A stretch of 21,582 nucleotides of DNA from Bacteroidota bacterium (GTDB taxonomy: Bacteria; Bacteroidota; Bacteroidia; Bacteroidales; VadinHA17): the NCBI GenBank assembly GCA_015222065.1, contig JADFUQ010000269.1:1-21582 (forward strand), in the 5' to 3' direction. Of this stretch, positions 1-8,670 are shown piece after piece. The notes under the pieces were generated by a model, which was not told the origin of the DNA, made no database searches, and saw only the letters and a program-made list of their open reading frames with translations. Every line of letters begins with the position of its first letter. Within the stretch, counting starts at the first letter, position 1. The translations under genes were made by a program, and so were the position numbers.

Positions 1-53
1 AGCCTATTAATAACGTAATTCTTTTGTTTCTGTTTTATAAAAATCCGGGAAAC

Positions 54-869
54 TTATTTTTGATAAACCCTAACATAGTCTACCTCCATGGCTTGTGGAA
101 AGATAGTAGTATCAATACCCTGTGCGCCGCCCCATGTACCACCAACAGCTACATTAAGCAAAAGATGGAACCGTTTATCAAATGGCCATTCCTTATATCC
201 TGTACCTTCATCTGAAAAAGAAAAAATATGATTATCATCCACATATGTATTAATTTCATTCTGATCCCATTCCATTGCATAAACATGAAATTCCTCATCA
301 CAATCAGCCAAAGCAATTCCGTTTGATTTCTGAGTCCCCTTTACATGGTTATAAGCTGCTGTATGTACCGCAGCAAACACAGAATCAGGATTATAACCTA
401 CATTCTCCATAATATCAATTTCCCCGCTTTCAGGCCATCCTCCATACTCCCAGTCGGTAGAAAGCATCCATATTGCAGGCCATGTTCCGCGTCCAGTAGG
501 AAGCTTTGCCCTTACCTCTATCCTTCCATATAACCAATCACCTTTATTTTTGGTTACCAGCCGGGCTGAAGTGAAATTGTGGCCTTCATAGTTTTCGTGT
601 CTTGCAGTAATATACAGTAAGCCATTTTCAACCCATGCATTTTCTTTTCTTTGTCTTGTATAATATTGCGCCTCATTATTACCCCATCCCCATTCATTCC
701 CTTCAATATCATATTCCCATTTCGCTGAATCAGGCAACCCGGTATAGTTAAATTCATCATTCCATACGAGGTTTTTATCATTTTGTTTTTTGCCTGAAGT
801 ACATGAAATCAGTAATACAATAATTACTGCTACCATTCCTGTTAGTACTGTATTTTTTCTAATATTCAT
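54..869 (-). CDS. GH16 family beta-glucanase (laminarinase-like), lipoprotein
   Basis: Predicted to hydrolyse internal beta-1,3 or mixed beta-1,3/1,4 glucan bonds by a retaining mechanism, anchored in the cell envelope. The 271-residue protein begins with a hydrophobic signal and a lipobox (LISC, Cys23). The GH16 core follows: NEAQYYT at 65-71, WPAIWML at 130-136, and the catalytic ExDxxE motif EIDIME at 150-155, with Glu150 as likely nucleophile and Glu155 as acid/base. The extra residue in this motif marks the beta-bulge type that includes laminarinases. The protein ends soon after the conserved VDYVRVYQ strand, so it is a single catalytic domain with no carbohydrate-binding module. It is transcribed away from tldD. 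No SusC/SusD-like gene lies beside it, so a polysaccharide locus is not shown. The exact glucan cannot be read from the sequence. Confidence 0.93.
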   Translation of the reverse strand: MNIRKNTVLTGMVAVIIVLLISCTSGKKQNDKNLVWNDEFNYTGLPDSAKWEYDIEGNEWGWGNNEAQYYTRQRKENAWVENGLLYITARHENYEGHNFTSARLVTKNKGDWLYGRIEVRAKLPTGRGTWPAIWMLSTDWEYGGWPESGEIDIMENVGYNPDSVFAAVHTAAYNHVKGTQKSNGIALADCDEEFHVYAMEWDQNEINTYVDDNHIFSFSDEGTGYKEWPFDKRFHLLLNVAVGGTWGGAQGIDTTIFPQAMEVDYVRVYQK

Positions 870-961
870 ATAAGTAAGATTTTACATTTTATAAGAGTAA
901 AAAAACGTTTAAAGGTATTCAAGGCGGTGGTTTATTCCAAGAAAATGTTTTCTATAATTTG

Positions 962-988
962 ATTTTGTTTTATTTTGTTTTATTTTGT
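962..988. repeat. 10-bp T-rich tandem repeat upstream of tldD
   Basis: The unit TTTTGTTTTA occurs twice in full (963-972, 973-982), followed by a partial copy ending at 988. It lies in the 162-bp divergent region between the GH16 gene and tldD, 43 bp before the tldD start. It contains near-matches to the Bacteroidota -7 element, but no copy fits TAnnTTTG exactly, so a promoter is not claimed. Confidence 0.6.
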
Positions 989-1020
989 CTGAACAAAATT
1001 TTTATTTACCTACAAATCAT

Positions 1021-1026
1021 AGGAGG
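1021..1026 (+). promoter_or_regulatory. Strong Shine-Dalgarno site for tldD
   Basis: AGGAGG lies 5 nt before the ATG at 1032. It is a near-perfect anti-16S match. This fixes the start upstream of the twin-arginine signal. It stands out because the other genes here lack such a site, as is usual for Bacteroidota. Confidence 0.8.
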
Positions 1027-1031
1027 AATTT

Positions 1032-2564
1032 ATGAAACCAATTACACGACGTACTTTTCTCAGGACTACTGCTGCAGCTGCTGTTGCAACCGCAGCAGTA
1101 CCTCTAATACCATCGGGTTGTGTGAGTCCCGGCGGTAAGGATAGTTCAGGGTATTTTGAATCTGAGTTTGGCATTACTGATGGTTTGTGTCAGAAGGTAC
1201 TTTCAAAAGCGTTGTCAAAGGGAGGAGACTTTGCAGATTTATTCTTCGAGCATACTATTAGCAATTATGTGATTCTTGAGGATGGTAAGGTAAATCAAGC
1301 CTATTCCTCTGTAGCGCTCGGTGTTGGCATCCGAACAGTAAATGGTGAGCAGGTTGGTTATGGATTTACACAGGAGTTGTCTGAGAAGTCAATGCTTGCT
1401 GCTGCTTCAACAGCTGCTACCATTGCTGATTCTGAACCAGTAAAATCTGCCGACCAGTTTGTGTCACTGGAGAATAAAAATTACTATCCGCTTACCACTC
1501 TGTTAACTTCAATACCGCTGGAATCAAAACTGCCATTGGTTCAGTCTGTGAATGACAAATGTTTTGCGCTGTCGCCGGAAATCATTAAAGTTAACGCCGG
1601 ATTTCATGATAAACAGAAACGGATACTTATTATGACCAGTGAGGGTACTAAAGCTGAAGATCTTTTACCAAAAAACTATCTCTGGACTAATGTAGTGGCT
1701 GAAAAGAACGGCAAGAAGGAAAGGGCAGGCTGGAACATTGGAGGTCGCAGGGAATTTTCATTCTACACACCATCTTTGGTTAACGAAGTGGCAAAAGAGG
1801 CAGTGGATCGTGTGCTGGTACTGTTCGAAGCCGATCAGCCACCGGCAGGCGAAATGCCTATTGTTCTTGGTCCTGGTGTAACAGGAATTCTGTTACACGA
1901 AGCCATAGGGCATGGTATGGAAGCCGACTTCAACAGGAAAAAAATATCTACTTATTGCACTATGATAGGCAAGAAAGTAGCAGAACCGTTTGTAACTATT
2001 ATCGATGATGGTACTATTCCTTATCTGCCCGGGTCACTTAATGTTGATGACGAAGGCACACCCGGACAAAAAACAGTCCTGGTAGAAAACGGAGTTTTAA
2101 CAAGTTATATGCACGACAAAATTTCCGCACGGCACTATAAGGTAAAACCTACAGGTAACGGTCGTCGTCAAAGCTATGAACACTACATTCAACCCCGGAT
2201 GCGTAACACTTATATGCTCTCAGGAGAGGCGAAACCTGAGGATGTAATTAAAAGTGTGGAAAACGGGATATATGTAAAGGATGTAAGCAATGGTGAGGTG
2301 AGGATTGGTGCAGGTGATTTTTCGTTCTACGTTTCTCAGGGACGAAAGATCGAGAATGGAAAGCTTACTGCTCCTATTAAAGACATTAACATTATGGGTA
2401 ATGGTCCGAAAATGTTAAGGAATGTCATTATGGTCGCCGATGATCTCCAGATGGCAAAAGGAGCAGGCGGGGCATGCGGTAAAGGCGGACAGGCAGTTCC
2501 TGTTGGTTTTGGGATGCCCACAATTCTTGTGAAATCAATGACAGTTGGTGGTGTAAAATCTTAA
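1032..2564 (+). CDS. tldD: TldD-family metalloprotease with twin-arginine signal
   Basis: TldD is the catalytic subunit of the TldD/TldE peptidase, which in E. coli trims unfolded peptides and matures microcin B17. The zinc motif HEXXXH is present as HEAIGH (289-294) followed by GMEADFNR. The Gly-rich C-terminus with Cys482 (GACGKGGQ) resembles the position of the third metal ligand in the family. At 510 residues it is about 30 longer than E. coli TldD, and the excess is an N-terminal extension: TRRTFLR at 5-11, an Ala-rich hydrophobic stretch to about 25, then PSGC (27-30). That is a Tat-type signal, possibly with an imperfect lipobox. E. coli TldD is cytosolic, so export would be a different arrangement. 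The start is supported by the Shine-Dalgarno site at 1021-1026. The gene is followed after 5 bp by tldE and almost certainly co-transcribed with it. Confidence 0.95.
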   Translation: MKPITRRTFLRTTAAAAVATAAVPLIPSGCVSPGGKDSSGYFESEFGITDGLCQKVLSKALSKGGDFADLFFEHTISNYVILEDGKVNQAYSSVALGVGIRTVNGEQVGYGFTQELSEKSMLAAASTAATIADSEPVKSADQFVSLENKNYYPLTTLLTSIPLESKLPLVQSVNDKCFALSPEIIKVNAGFHDKQKRILIMTSEGTKAEDLLPKNYLWTNVVAEKNGKKERAGWNIGGRREFSFYTPSLVNEVAKEAVDRVLVLFEADQPPAGEMPIVLGPGVTGILLHEAIGHGMEADFNRKKISTYCTMIGKKVAEPFVTIIDDGTIPYLPGSLNVDDEGTPGQKTVLVENGVLTSYMHDKISARHYKVKPTGNGRRQSYEHYIQPRMRNTYMLSGEAKPEDVIKSVENGIYVKDVSNGEVRIGAGDFSFYVSQGRKIENGKLTAPIKDINIMGNGPKMLRNVIMVADDLQMAKGAGGACGKGGQAVPVGFGMPTILVKSMTVGGVKS

Positions 2565-2569
2565 AGAAA

Positions 2570-3898
2570 ATGACTATGAATAAAGAAATGTATAATCTTA
2601 CTGAATGGTCTATCGAAATTTCAAAATCCGCTGGTGCTGACGATTGCCGGGTTGGTATCAGTAAGGAACGATTCGTCGAGATCAGTTACCGGGATAGAAA
2701 ACCTGAAAATATTAAAGAGGCATCCCGGAGAAACCTCTTTATTGAAATCTTTGTAAATGGAAGATATTCGGCTCAGAACACTTCAGACTTGCGAAAGGAA
2801 TCCCTCCGTAACTTTATTTCAAATGCGGTAGAAGCGACTAAACTTTTAGCCAAAGATCCTTTTCGTACATTGCCAGATCCTAAGTATTATAAAGGAAGAG
2901 CTGAATTAGACCTTGGAATACGGGATTCAGCTTATGAACAGCTTACACCCGAAGAAAGGCATAATATAGTTAGGGCTATTGAGGATGCTTGTTTAACAGC
3001 AGGGGGAGAAAAAACCATTTCAGTTACAGCTACTGAACAGGACAGACTTGGGGAATCAGTAGTTTTGACCAGTAATGGTTTTGAAGGATACAGAGAATCG
3101 ACTTTCTACGTAATGGGAGCACAAATGACAATCAAAGATGAAGGAGACAGACGACCGGAAGGCTATAATTATGTTGTATCTGTATTGCAAAAGGACCTTC
3201 CTGAACCCAAGGATGTCGGTATAGTAACGGCAAAACGTACACTTGACCTCCTTGGCAGTAAGAAGATCAAAACAGAAACGCTTCCGGTCATTATTGAAAA
3301 CCGGAATGTATCAAGGCTGCTGGGAGGATTCCTTAGTGCTATGTATGGAAGTAACATCCAGCAAAAACGATCTTTCCTGGCGAATAAAAAGGGACAGCAA
3401 ATCGGAAGCAAGTTTTTTACTATAATCGACAACCCATTCGTTGTGAGTGGCTTAGGAAGCAAGTTGTACGATGGTGATGGATTTACCACAAAAAAACGGA
3501 CCATGATCGAATCCGGTGTACTAAAGGATTTTTATGTAGATTGGTATTACAGCAGGAAACTGGACTGGGAACCTACAACAGGCAGTCCTTCAAATTTGAT
3601 AATTCCTCCGGGAAAACGATCAGTAAAAGAAATTATGAAGGATCTCGGCAGAGGAATCTTAATTACAGGTTTTATTGGAGGTAATTCTAACTCAACAACC
3701 GGTGATTCCTCGGTTGGTATTATGGGTAAACTCTTTGAGAATGGTGAACCGGTTCAAACAATAGCCGAGATGAATATTGCTGATAATCACCTGGAATTCT
3801 GGAACAAGCTTGTTGAAGTGGCAAATGACCCCTGGATCTATTCTTCCCGGCATATGCCTAGTCTGGTTTTTACCGATGTTGTTGTTTCTGGTGTTTAA
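2570..3898 (+). CDS. pmbA: TldE/PmbA-family protein, partner of TldD
   Basis: The 442-residue protein is close to the E. coli PmbA/TldE length (about 450). It has the family's overall pattern: Asp/Glu-rich N-terminal half, RNVSRLLGGFLSAMYGS around 245-260, and a Gly-rich TGDSSVGIMGKLFENG segment near the end. It lacks HEXXXH, as expected for the non-metal subunit that pairs with TldD. The start lies 5 bp after the tldD stop. An in-frame ATG two codons later (2576) is an alternative. No signal peptide or Tat motif is visible, in contrast to TldD. Either TldE stays in the cytoplasm, or it is carried out in complex with TldD, or the TldD leader does not direct export; the sequence cannot decide. 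Confidence 0.93.
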   Translation: MTMNKEMYNLTEWSIEISKSAGADDCRVGISKERFVEISYRDRKPENIKEASRRNLFIEIFVNGRYSAQNTSDLRKESLRNFISNAVEATKLLAKDPFRTLPDPKYYKGRAELDLGIRDSAYEQLTPEERHNIVRAIEDACLTAGGEKTISVTATEQDRLGESVVLTSNGFEGYRESTFYVMGAQMTIKDEGDRRPEGYNYVVSVLQKDLPEPKDVGIVTAKRTLDLLGSKKIKTETLPVIIENRNVSRLLGGFLSAMYGSNIQQKRSFLANKKGQQIGSKFFTIIDNPFVVSGLGSKLYDGDGFTTKKRTMIESGVLKDFYVDWYYSRKLDWEPTTGSPSNLIIPPGKRSVKEIMKDLGRGILITGFIGGNSNSTTGDSSVGIMGKLFENGEPVQTIAEMNIADNHLEFWNKLVEVANDPWIYSSRHMPSLVFTDVVVSGV

Positions 3899-4023
3899 AA
3901 ACGTAATAGAATTTCCATACAGGTTCGTGTTTACTACCCAAAAAACGAGAATATTCAGGATTTTGCTTCGAAATTAGAAAGCATCCACCTGCAAATGACG
4001 GTCAGGTAAATTGATATTATTTT

Positions 4024-6195
4024 ATGAGATTATCTATTATTGCTTTTTTGTCATCTGCTTTTCTCTTTAGCTGTTCCCCTCTTTTTAGTCAGGTTAATGC
4101 CGTTAACCGTGATGCTTATCGTATTCATATCCATCAAACCACATCAGAGATTGTTATTGATGGTATAACTGATGAAGAACCATGGGCAATTGCGGAACGA
4201 GCCGTTAATTTTCACCGTGTTTTGCCAACAGATACCGGCTATGCTGCTTCCCAAACAGAGGTTATGGTTACATATGACAAATCAAATTTATACCTCGCTG
4301 TTATTTGTTATGATACCCTTCCGGGAAGACGGCCTGTGGAATCTTTACGCAGAGACTGGAGTTTTCCGAAAAATGATAATTTTATTGCATTCATTGATAC
4401 TTATAATGATCAGACCAACGGGTTTGCTTTTGGTATAAACGCAGCCGGTGCTCAATGGGACGGGCTGCAGTCTAATGGGGGCTTTGTGTCTCTTGACTGG
4501 GATACAAAATGGCGATCGGCAGTGAAGAATTATCCCGACTGGTGGGTAGCCGAGATAGCAATTCCATTCAGAAGTATTCGTTATCGGGATGGTGTTACCG
4601 AATGGGGAATCAGTTTCAGCCGGCTTGATCTGAAAACTGCTGAAAAATCAAGCTGGGCACCAATACCCAGACAGTTTCAGACAGCTAACCTGGCATTTAC
4701 AGGAGCATTGGTATGGGATCGCCCGTTACCGAAATCAGGTACCCGCTTCTCATGGATCCCATATATGTCTGCCAAAGCTACCCGGGATGTGGAAAACGGA
4801 GAAAAAACAGATCCTGATGCTGCAGTTGGTATGGATGCAAAAATTACGCTTTCCACATCTATGAATTTAGACCTGACTGTTAATCCGGATTTTTCACAGG
4901 TTGAGGTGGACCGGCAGCGCACAAACCTGGATCGTTTTGAGCTTTTTTTTCCGGAAAAAAGACAATTCTTTCTCGAGAACAGTGATCTGTTTGCTGGCCT
5001 TGGCAATGAAAATATCCGGCCTTTTTTCTCACGGCGTATCGGATTACAAAATCCTGTTCAGGCAGGAGCAAGACTAAGCGGACAAGTTGGAGAAAAATGG
5101 CGAATAGGGTTAATGGATATGCAAACAGGAACAAAAGATGGTGTCCGTGCAGCCAATTTCGGGGTTGCTGCTATCCAGCGACAGCTTTTCAGCAGGTCTA
5201 ATATCACCGCATTTATGATAAATAAGCAAATAACATCTCCCCTGGCAGGAGAGGATATTTCTGATTCAGGACATAACCGTGTGGCAGGTATTGATTTTAA
5301 CCTTTCGAGTGCAGACAGTCGCTGGACAGGAAAAGCTTTTTATCATCAGTCATTCTACCCTAATGCTTCAGGTGATGCCTCTGCTCTGGCAGGTCAGGTT
5401 TCCTATGAAACACAAAAAGTTTCGCTCTCTCTTGATCAGGCATGGGTTGGTACCGATTACCTGGCTGAAGTTGGTTATATAAGGCGTAAAGGATTTTACC
5501 AGGTTAATCCTTCTGTAAAATATAAATTTTTCCCCGACTCAAAAAAAATCGCAAACCATGGGCCTGTTGTCGAAATAGATATGTTCTATAACCCCGGTCT
5601 TTCTCTCACCGACCGCGAAATTGAATTTAGCTATTCTTTAGAATGGTTAAACCGAAGTAAGCTTTCTTTGGAGCTTGAAGAGGGCTATATTAAGCTGCAG
5701 CAACCTTTTGACCCTACAAATACCGGCGGTGACAGTCTTACTGCAGGAAGCGAGTTTTACTGGGAAGAAATTGCCCTGACTTATAATTCAGATATCAGGA
5801 AATCATTTAATTGGGTGGTTTCTACCAGATATGGAGGATTTTTTAACGGCACACGCCTGAGTCTTAATGGTGAATTGAATTATCGTATCCAACCATACGG
5901 AAGCCTCGCTCTTATTGCATCATACCACAAAATCTCGTTACCTGATCCTTACAACAGTGCTGAACTTGTATTGATAGGTCCACGACTAGATATTATATTT
6001 TCTGATAAACTTTTCCTTACAACCTTTGCCCAGTACAATAACCAGATTGATAATTTCAATGTTAATATGCGATTCCAGTGGCGTTTTGCACCTGTTTCAG
6101 ATTTCTATATTGTATATACTGAAAACGCCTGGCCGGATGATTTTAAAACAAAAAACCGTGGGCTGGTGGCCAAATTTTCCTACTGGTTTAACTAA
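4024..6195 (+). CDS. DUF5916 outer-membrane protein with CBM9-like N-terminal domain
   Basis: The 723-residue protein has a hydrophobic signal (about 1-22, ending LFSQ). Next comes a carbohydrate-binding-family-9-like beta-sandwich: EIVIDGITDEEPW at 42-54, a Trp/aromatic-rich stretch to about 235. It then has the diagnostic DUF5916 region, NPDFSQVEVDRQ at 287-298 and FFPEKRQFFLENSDLF at 308-323. The C-terminal 350 residues alternate polar and aromatic residues and finish in YWFN, as in outer-membrane beta-barrels. FLFSC at 13-17 could be read as a lipobox, but the later signal-peptidase I-like site fits a barrel better. The family is common in Bacteroidota and I know of no established function. 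The gene lies 125 bp after tldE on the same strand and converges on glpF. No promoter of the TAnnTTTG type was found between tldE and this gene. Confidence 0.85.
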   Translation: MRLSIIAFLSSAFLFSCSPLFSQVNAVNRDAYRIHIHQTTSEIVIDGITDEEPWAIAERAVNFHRVLPTDTGYAASQTEVMVTYDKSNLYLAVICYDTLPGRRPVESLRRDWSFPKNDNFIAFIDTYNDQTNGFAFGINAAGAQWDGLQSNGGFVSLDWDTKWRSAVKNYPDWWVAEIAIPFRSIRYRDGVTEWGISFSRLDLKTAEKSSWAPIPRQFQTANLAFTGALVWDRPLPKSGTRFSWIPYMSAKATRDVENGEKTDPDAAVGMDAKITLSTSMNLDLTVNPDFSQVEVDRQRTNLDRFELFFPEKRQFFLENSDLFAGLGNENIRPFFSRRIGLQNPVQAGARLSGQVGEKWRIGLMDMQTGTKDGVRAANFGVAAIQRQLFSRSNITAFMINKQITSPLAGEDISDSGHNRVAGIDFNLSSADSRWTGKAFYHQSFYPNASGDASALAGQVSYETQKVSLSLDQAWVGTDYLAEVGYIRRKGFYQVNPSVKYKFFPDSKKIANHGPVVEIDMFYNPGLSLTDREIEFSYSLEWLNRSKLSLELEEGYIKLQQPFDPTNTGGDSLTAGSEFYWEEIALTYNSDIRKSFNWVVSTRYGGFFNGTRLSLNGELNYRIQPYGSLALIASYHKISLPDPYNSAELVLIGPRLDIIFSDKLFLTTFAQYNNQIDNFNVNMRFQWRFAPVSDFYIVYTENAWPDDFKTKNRGLVAKFSYWFN

Positions 6196-6196
6196 C

Positions 6197-6242
6197 TCGC
6201 TAACGCTCGTGTCAAATGTTCGCTGACGCTCACGTCATATGC
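6197..6242. repeat. Imperfect 23-bp tandem duplication between convergent genes
   Basis: Two adjacent 23-bp units, 6197-6219 and 6220-6242, match at 18 of 23 positions. Each begins TCGCT and contains ACGCTC and GTCA. The block is GC-rich against AT-rich surroundings and fills the gap between the converging DUF5916 and glpF genes, directly beside the palindrome at 6244-6262. Confidence 0.75.
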
Positions 6243-6243
6243 T

Positions 6244-6262
6244 CTCCGCCGACTGGCGGATC
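6244..6262. repeat. GC-rich interspersed palindrome, copy 1
   Basis: CTCCGCCGACTGGCGGATC has inverted arms TCCGCC/GGCGGA (6245-6250, 6255-6260). Seventeen of 19 bases match copy 2 at 18205-18223. There is no T-run on either side, so it is not a standard intrinsic terminator, although a stem between convergent genes could still end or protect transcripts. Confidence 0.8.
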
Positions 6263-6268
6263 GCGTCA

Positions 6269-7015
6269 TTATGAATTCCAAATAATGAAATAATAAAGCA
6301 AAGCTGCGATAACTGCTCCGGTAATCGGACCCATTACAGGTATCCAGGAATAACCCCAATCACTGTCTCTTTTGCTTTTCATAGGAATGATCGCATGAAC
6401 AATACGCGGACCGAGATCACGGGCCGGGTTAATGGCATAACCGGTTGTTCCCCCCAGGCTCATACCAATGGCAAATACCACCAAACCCACAGGTAATGCT
6501 TCCAATGAACCTAACCCAACCTTTACATTATCTATTCCCTCAATTTCAACACTGGGTAAATTAACAAACAAAACAGCGAATACGAGAACAAAAGTTCCGA
6601 CCATCTCAGATATAAAATTGTTTTTGTAATTCCTTATATTGGGGAGAGTACAAAAACAGCACAGTTTAGAATCCTGACTTTCAGTTATTATAAAATGGTC
6701 GTGGTAAAACAGATAAACAAGATAGCCACCAGCCATTGCACCAAGCATTTGTGCTATTATAAACGGTACCACCTGCGACCATGCAAACAATCCGGAAAAA
6801 GCCAGACCCAGTGTTACAGCAGGATTTATATGAGCCCCGCTAACAGGACCGATAGTGAATACGGCAATAAACACAGCCATGCCCCATCCAGCTGATATTA
6901 AAAACCACCCACCATTTTCTCCCTTAGTGTTTTTTAATACAACATTTGCTACTACTCCGTTACCTAAAAGAATAAGAATAAAAGTTCCTATGAATTCCGC
7001 AAAATATTCAATCAT
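6269..7015 (-). CDS. glpF: Glycerol facilitator (aquaglyceroporin)
   Basis: A MIP-family inner-membrane channel of 248 residues that lets glycerol diffuse into the cell. Both pore motifs are present: NPA at 64-66 (SGAHINPAVTLG) and NPARD at 196-200. The Asp after the second NPAR is typical of glycerol channels rather than water-only aquaporins. By spacing from the NPA motifs, Trp44, Tyr193 and Arg199 correspond to the E. coli GlpF selectivity residues Trp48, Phe200 and Arg206. A CCFC cluster (119-122) in the middle loop is unusual. It is the last gene of glpK-glpD-glpF, 51 bp after glpD. Confidence 0.93.
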   Translation of the reverse strand: MIEYFAEFIGTFILILLGNGVVANVVLKNTKGENGGWFLISAGWGMAVFIAVFTIGPVSGAHINPAVTLGLAFSGLFAWSQVVPFIIAQMLGAMAGGYLVYLFYHDHFIITESQDSKLCCFCTLPNIRNYKNNFISEMVGTFVLVFAVLFVNLPSVEIEGIDNVKVGLGSLEALPVGLVVFAIGMSLGGTTGYAINPARDLGPRIVHAIIPMKSKRDSDWGYSWIPVMGPITGAVIAALLYYFIIWNS

Positions 7016-7060
7016 AATATCAATCTTATGGGTTTATAAAACTATCAGCTTTTTAATTCC

Positions 7061-7081
7061 TACTGGTTACTGGTTACTGGT
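7061..7081. repeat. Heptad tandem repeat over the 3' end of glpD
   Basis: TACTGGT is repeated three times without change (7061-7067, 7068-7074, 7075-7081). The glpD stop codon (7067-7069, minus) lies inside it, so the final GlpD residues TSNQ and the stop come from repeat DNA. Confidence 0.9.
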
Positions 7082-8644
7082 TGCAAAATATCCTTTAGCA
7101 AGCTCGTTGTATTCAGACAATTGACCATCAATCCAACTACTATCAAAACCATATTCTCCAGCCATTAACTGAGCAGTTTCCGGTGCAATACGCAAGCTTT
7201 CTTTTACATCCAGGAAAAGAGCCCTTGTTCTTCTTGCAAGAACATCTTCCAGCGATCTTGCCATTTCTTCTCTGACAGCCCATATTACCTGTGTTTTTCT
7301 TATTAGAAGAGACTCACTTAAAAATCCTTTGAATTTATCAGATTCTTCTTCAATACTTAGAACTTTTTTCCGGTCAAGTCCATATGTAGTCATCGGGTCA
7401 TTATAGTCTTCTTTATTTATATTATAGCCATGTATCAACAAATGGGAAGTAACACATTTTCTTTCCGGCAATTCACCTACCATAATTGCTTTTTCAATAG
7501 TATCTTCTGCCATTTTGCGGTATGTTGTCCATTTACCACCGATAATAGTAATAAGTCCCGAAATTGAAATAAGCACTTTATGACTTCTTGATATCTCCTT
7601 TGTTGCTTTGCCCTCCCCCTCTTCAGGAGCAGCCAGGGGTCTTAACCCTGAAAACACACTTAGAATATCTTTTCTTAAAGGTTGCTTTAACAGGTATTGT
7701 CCTGCATTATTCAGGATAAAGTCAATATCTTCATCTGACACTTTGGGTTCTAAAGAAGGCTTATCAACAAGAGAATCGGTAGTACCCAGTATTACCTTGT
7801 TATACCATGGTACAGCAAACAACACTCTGCCATCACTTGTATGAGGTACCATAATTGCATGATCGGAGGGCAGGAAGGATTTGTCAATAACCAAATGAAT
7901 TCCCACACTTGGGCTTATCATATTTTTTGCCGCCGGGTCATCCATTTTTCTTACTTCATCGGCAAAAACCCCTGTTGCATTTATCACAACCTTTGCATTT
8001 ATTGTGTAATCAACATTGCTCTCTATATCTTTTGCAATCACACCGGTTACCAGGTCCTTTTCCTTACAGATTTTTATCACTTTTATGTAATTTATTACCT
8101 CACCACCATAATCCACACATGTTTGTGCAAGGCTTATCGCCATACGCGCATCATCAAACTGACCATCATGATAAATCAAACCATCTTTTAATCCATTTCG
8201 TTCAACAGTAGGCAGAATTTTAATAGTTTCTTCTTTTGAAATATGTCTTGATGGACCCAATCCTAATTTCCCCGCCATAAAATCATATACCTTTAGTCCC
8301 ACGGTGTAAAACGGGCCTCCCCACCATTCATAAATCGGAATGACAAACGACTGATTTCTAACAAGATGCGGGGCATTTTGGAACATTAATCCCCTCTCTT
8401 TTAATGCTTCAAAGACCAATGAAACATCGCCCTGCTGTAAATATCTTACTCCGCCATGAACTAGTTTGGTGCTTCTGCCTGAGGTTCCTTTTGCAAAATC
8501 ATGTTGTTCCAGTAACAGTGTTTTAAATCCCCTTGATGCAGCATCAAGAGCAGTGCCAAGTCCGGTTGCACCACCACCAATTACAAGCACATCCCATTTT
8601 TTTTTAGTTTCTTTTATATTTTTAAGAACCGATTCTCTATTCAT
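7067..8644 (-). CDS. glpD: Aerobic glycerol-3-phosphate dehydrogenase
   Basis: A membrane-associated flavoenzyme that oxidises glycerol-3-phosphate to dihydroxyacetone phosphate and passes electrons to the quinone pool. The FAD-binding motif GGGATG is at 23-28 (VLVIGGGATGLGTALDAASR). It is followed by TSGRSTKLVHGGVRYLQQGD (54-73), the characteristic GlpD block. Later elements such as PWYNKVILGTTDS, FSGLRPLA and GGKWTTYRKMAEDT match the family. At 525 residues it is complete and slightly longer than E. coli GlpD (501). It lies 99 bp downstream of glpK and 51 bp before glpF, which forms a simple catabolic operon. No glpR-type regulator is in the window. Confidence 0.96.
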   Translation of the reverse strand: MNRESVLKNIKETKKKWDVLVIGGGATGLGTALDAASRGFKTLLLEQHDFAKGTSGRSTKLVHGGVRYLQQGDVSLVFEALKERGLMFQNAPHLVRNQSFVIPIYEWWGGPFYTVGLKVYDFMAGKLGLGPSRHISKEETIKILPTVERNGLKDGLIYHDGQFDDARMAISLAQTCVDYGGEVINYIKVIKICKEKDLVTGVIAKDIESNVDYTINAKVVINATGVFADEVRKMDDPAAKNMISPSVGIHLVIDKSFLPSDHAIMVPHTSDGRVLFAVPWYNKVILGTTDSLVDKPSLEPKVSDEDIDFILNNAGQYLLKQPLRKDILSVFSGLRPLAAPEEGEGKATKEISRSHKVLISISGLITIIGGKWTTYRKMAEDTIEKAIMVGELPERKCVTSHLLIHGYNINKEDYNDPMTTYGLDRKKVLSIEEESDKFKGFLSESLLIRKTQVIWAVREEMARSLEDVLARRTRALFLDVKESLRIAPETAQLMAGEYGFDSSWIDGQLSEYNELAKGYFATSNQ

Positions 8645-8670
8645 TTATAAGTTCAGTTTAGTGTTACGAG

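Noticed and set aside
345..533. Plus-strand ORF inside the GH16 gene
   Set aside because: It is antisense to the catalytic region, and its translation has no domain or start context; it is a shadow of the GH16 frame.
14..869. GH16 gene as part of a polysaccharide utilisation locus
   Set aside because: No SusC/SusD homologue, sulfatase, other glycoside hydrolase or hybrid regulator is in the window; the left side cannot be seen.
7841..8211. Two overlapping plus-strand ORFs of 100-116 codons inside glpD
   Set aside because: Cys/His-rich low-complexity translations antisense to a fully conserved GlpD; no independent support.
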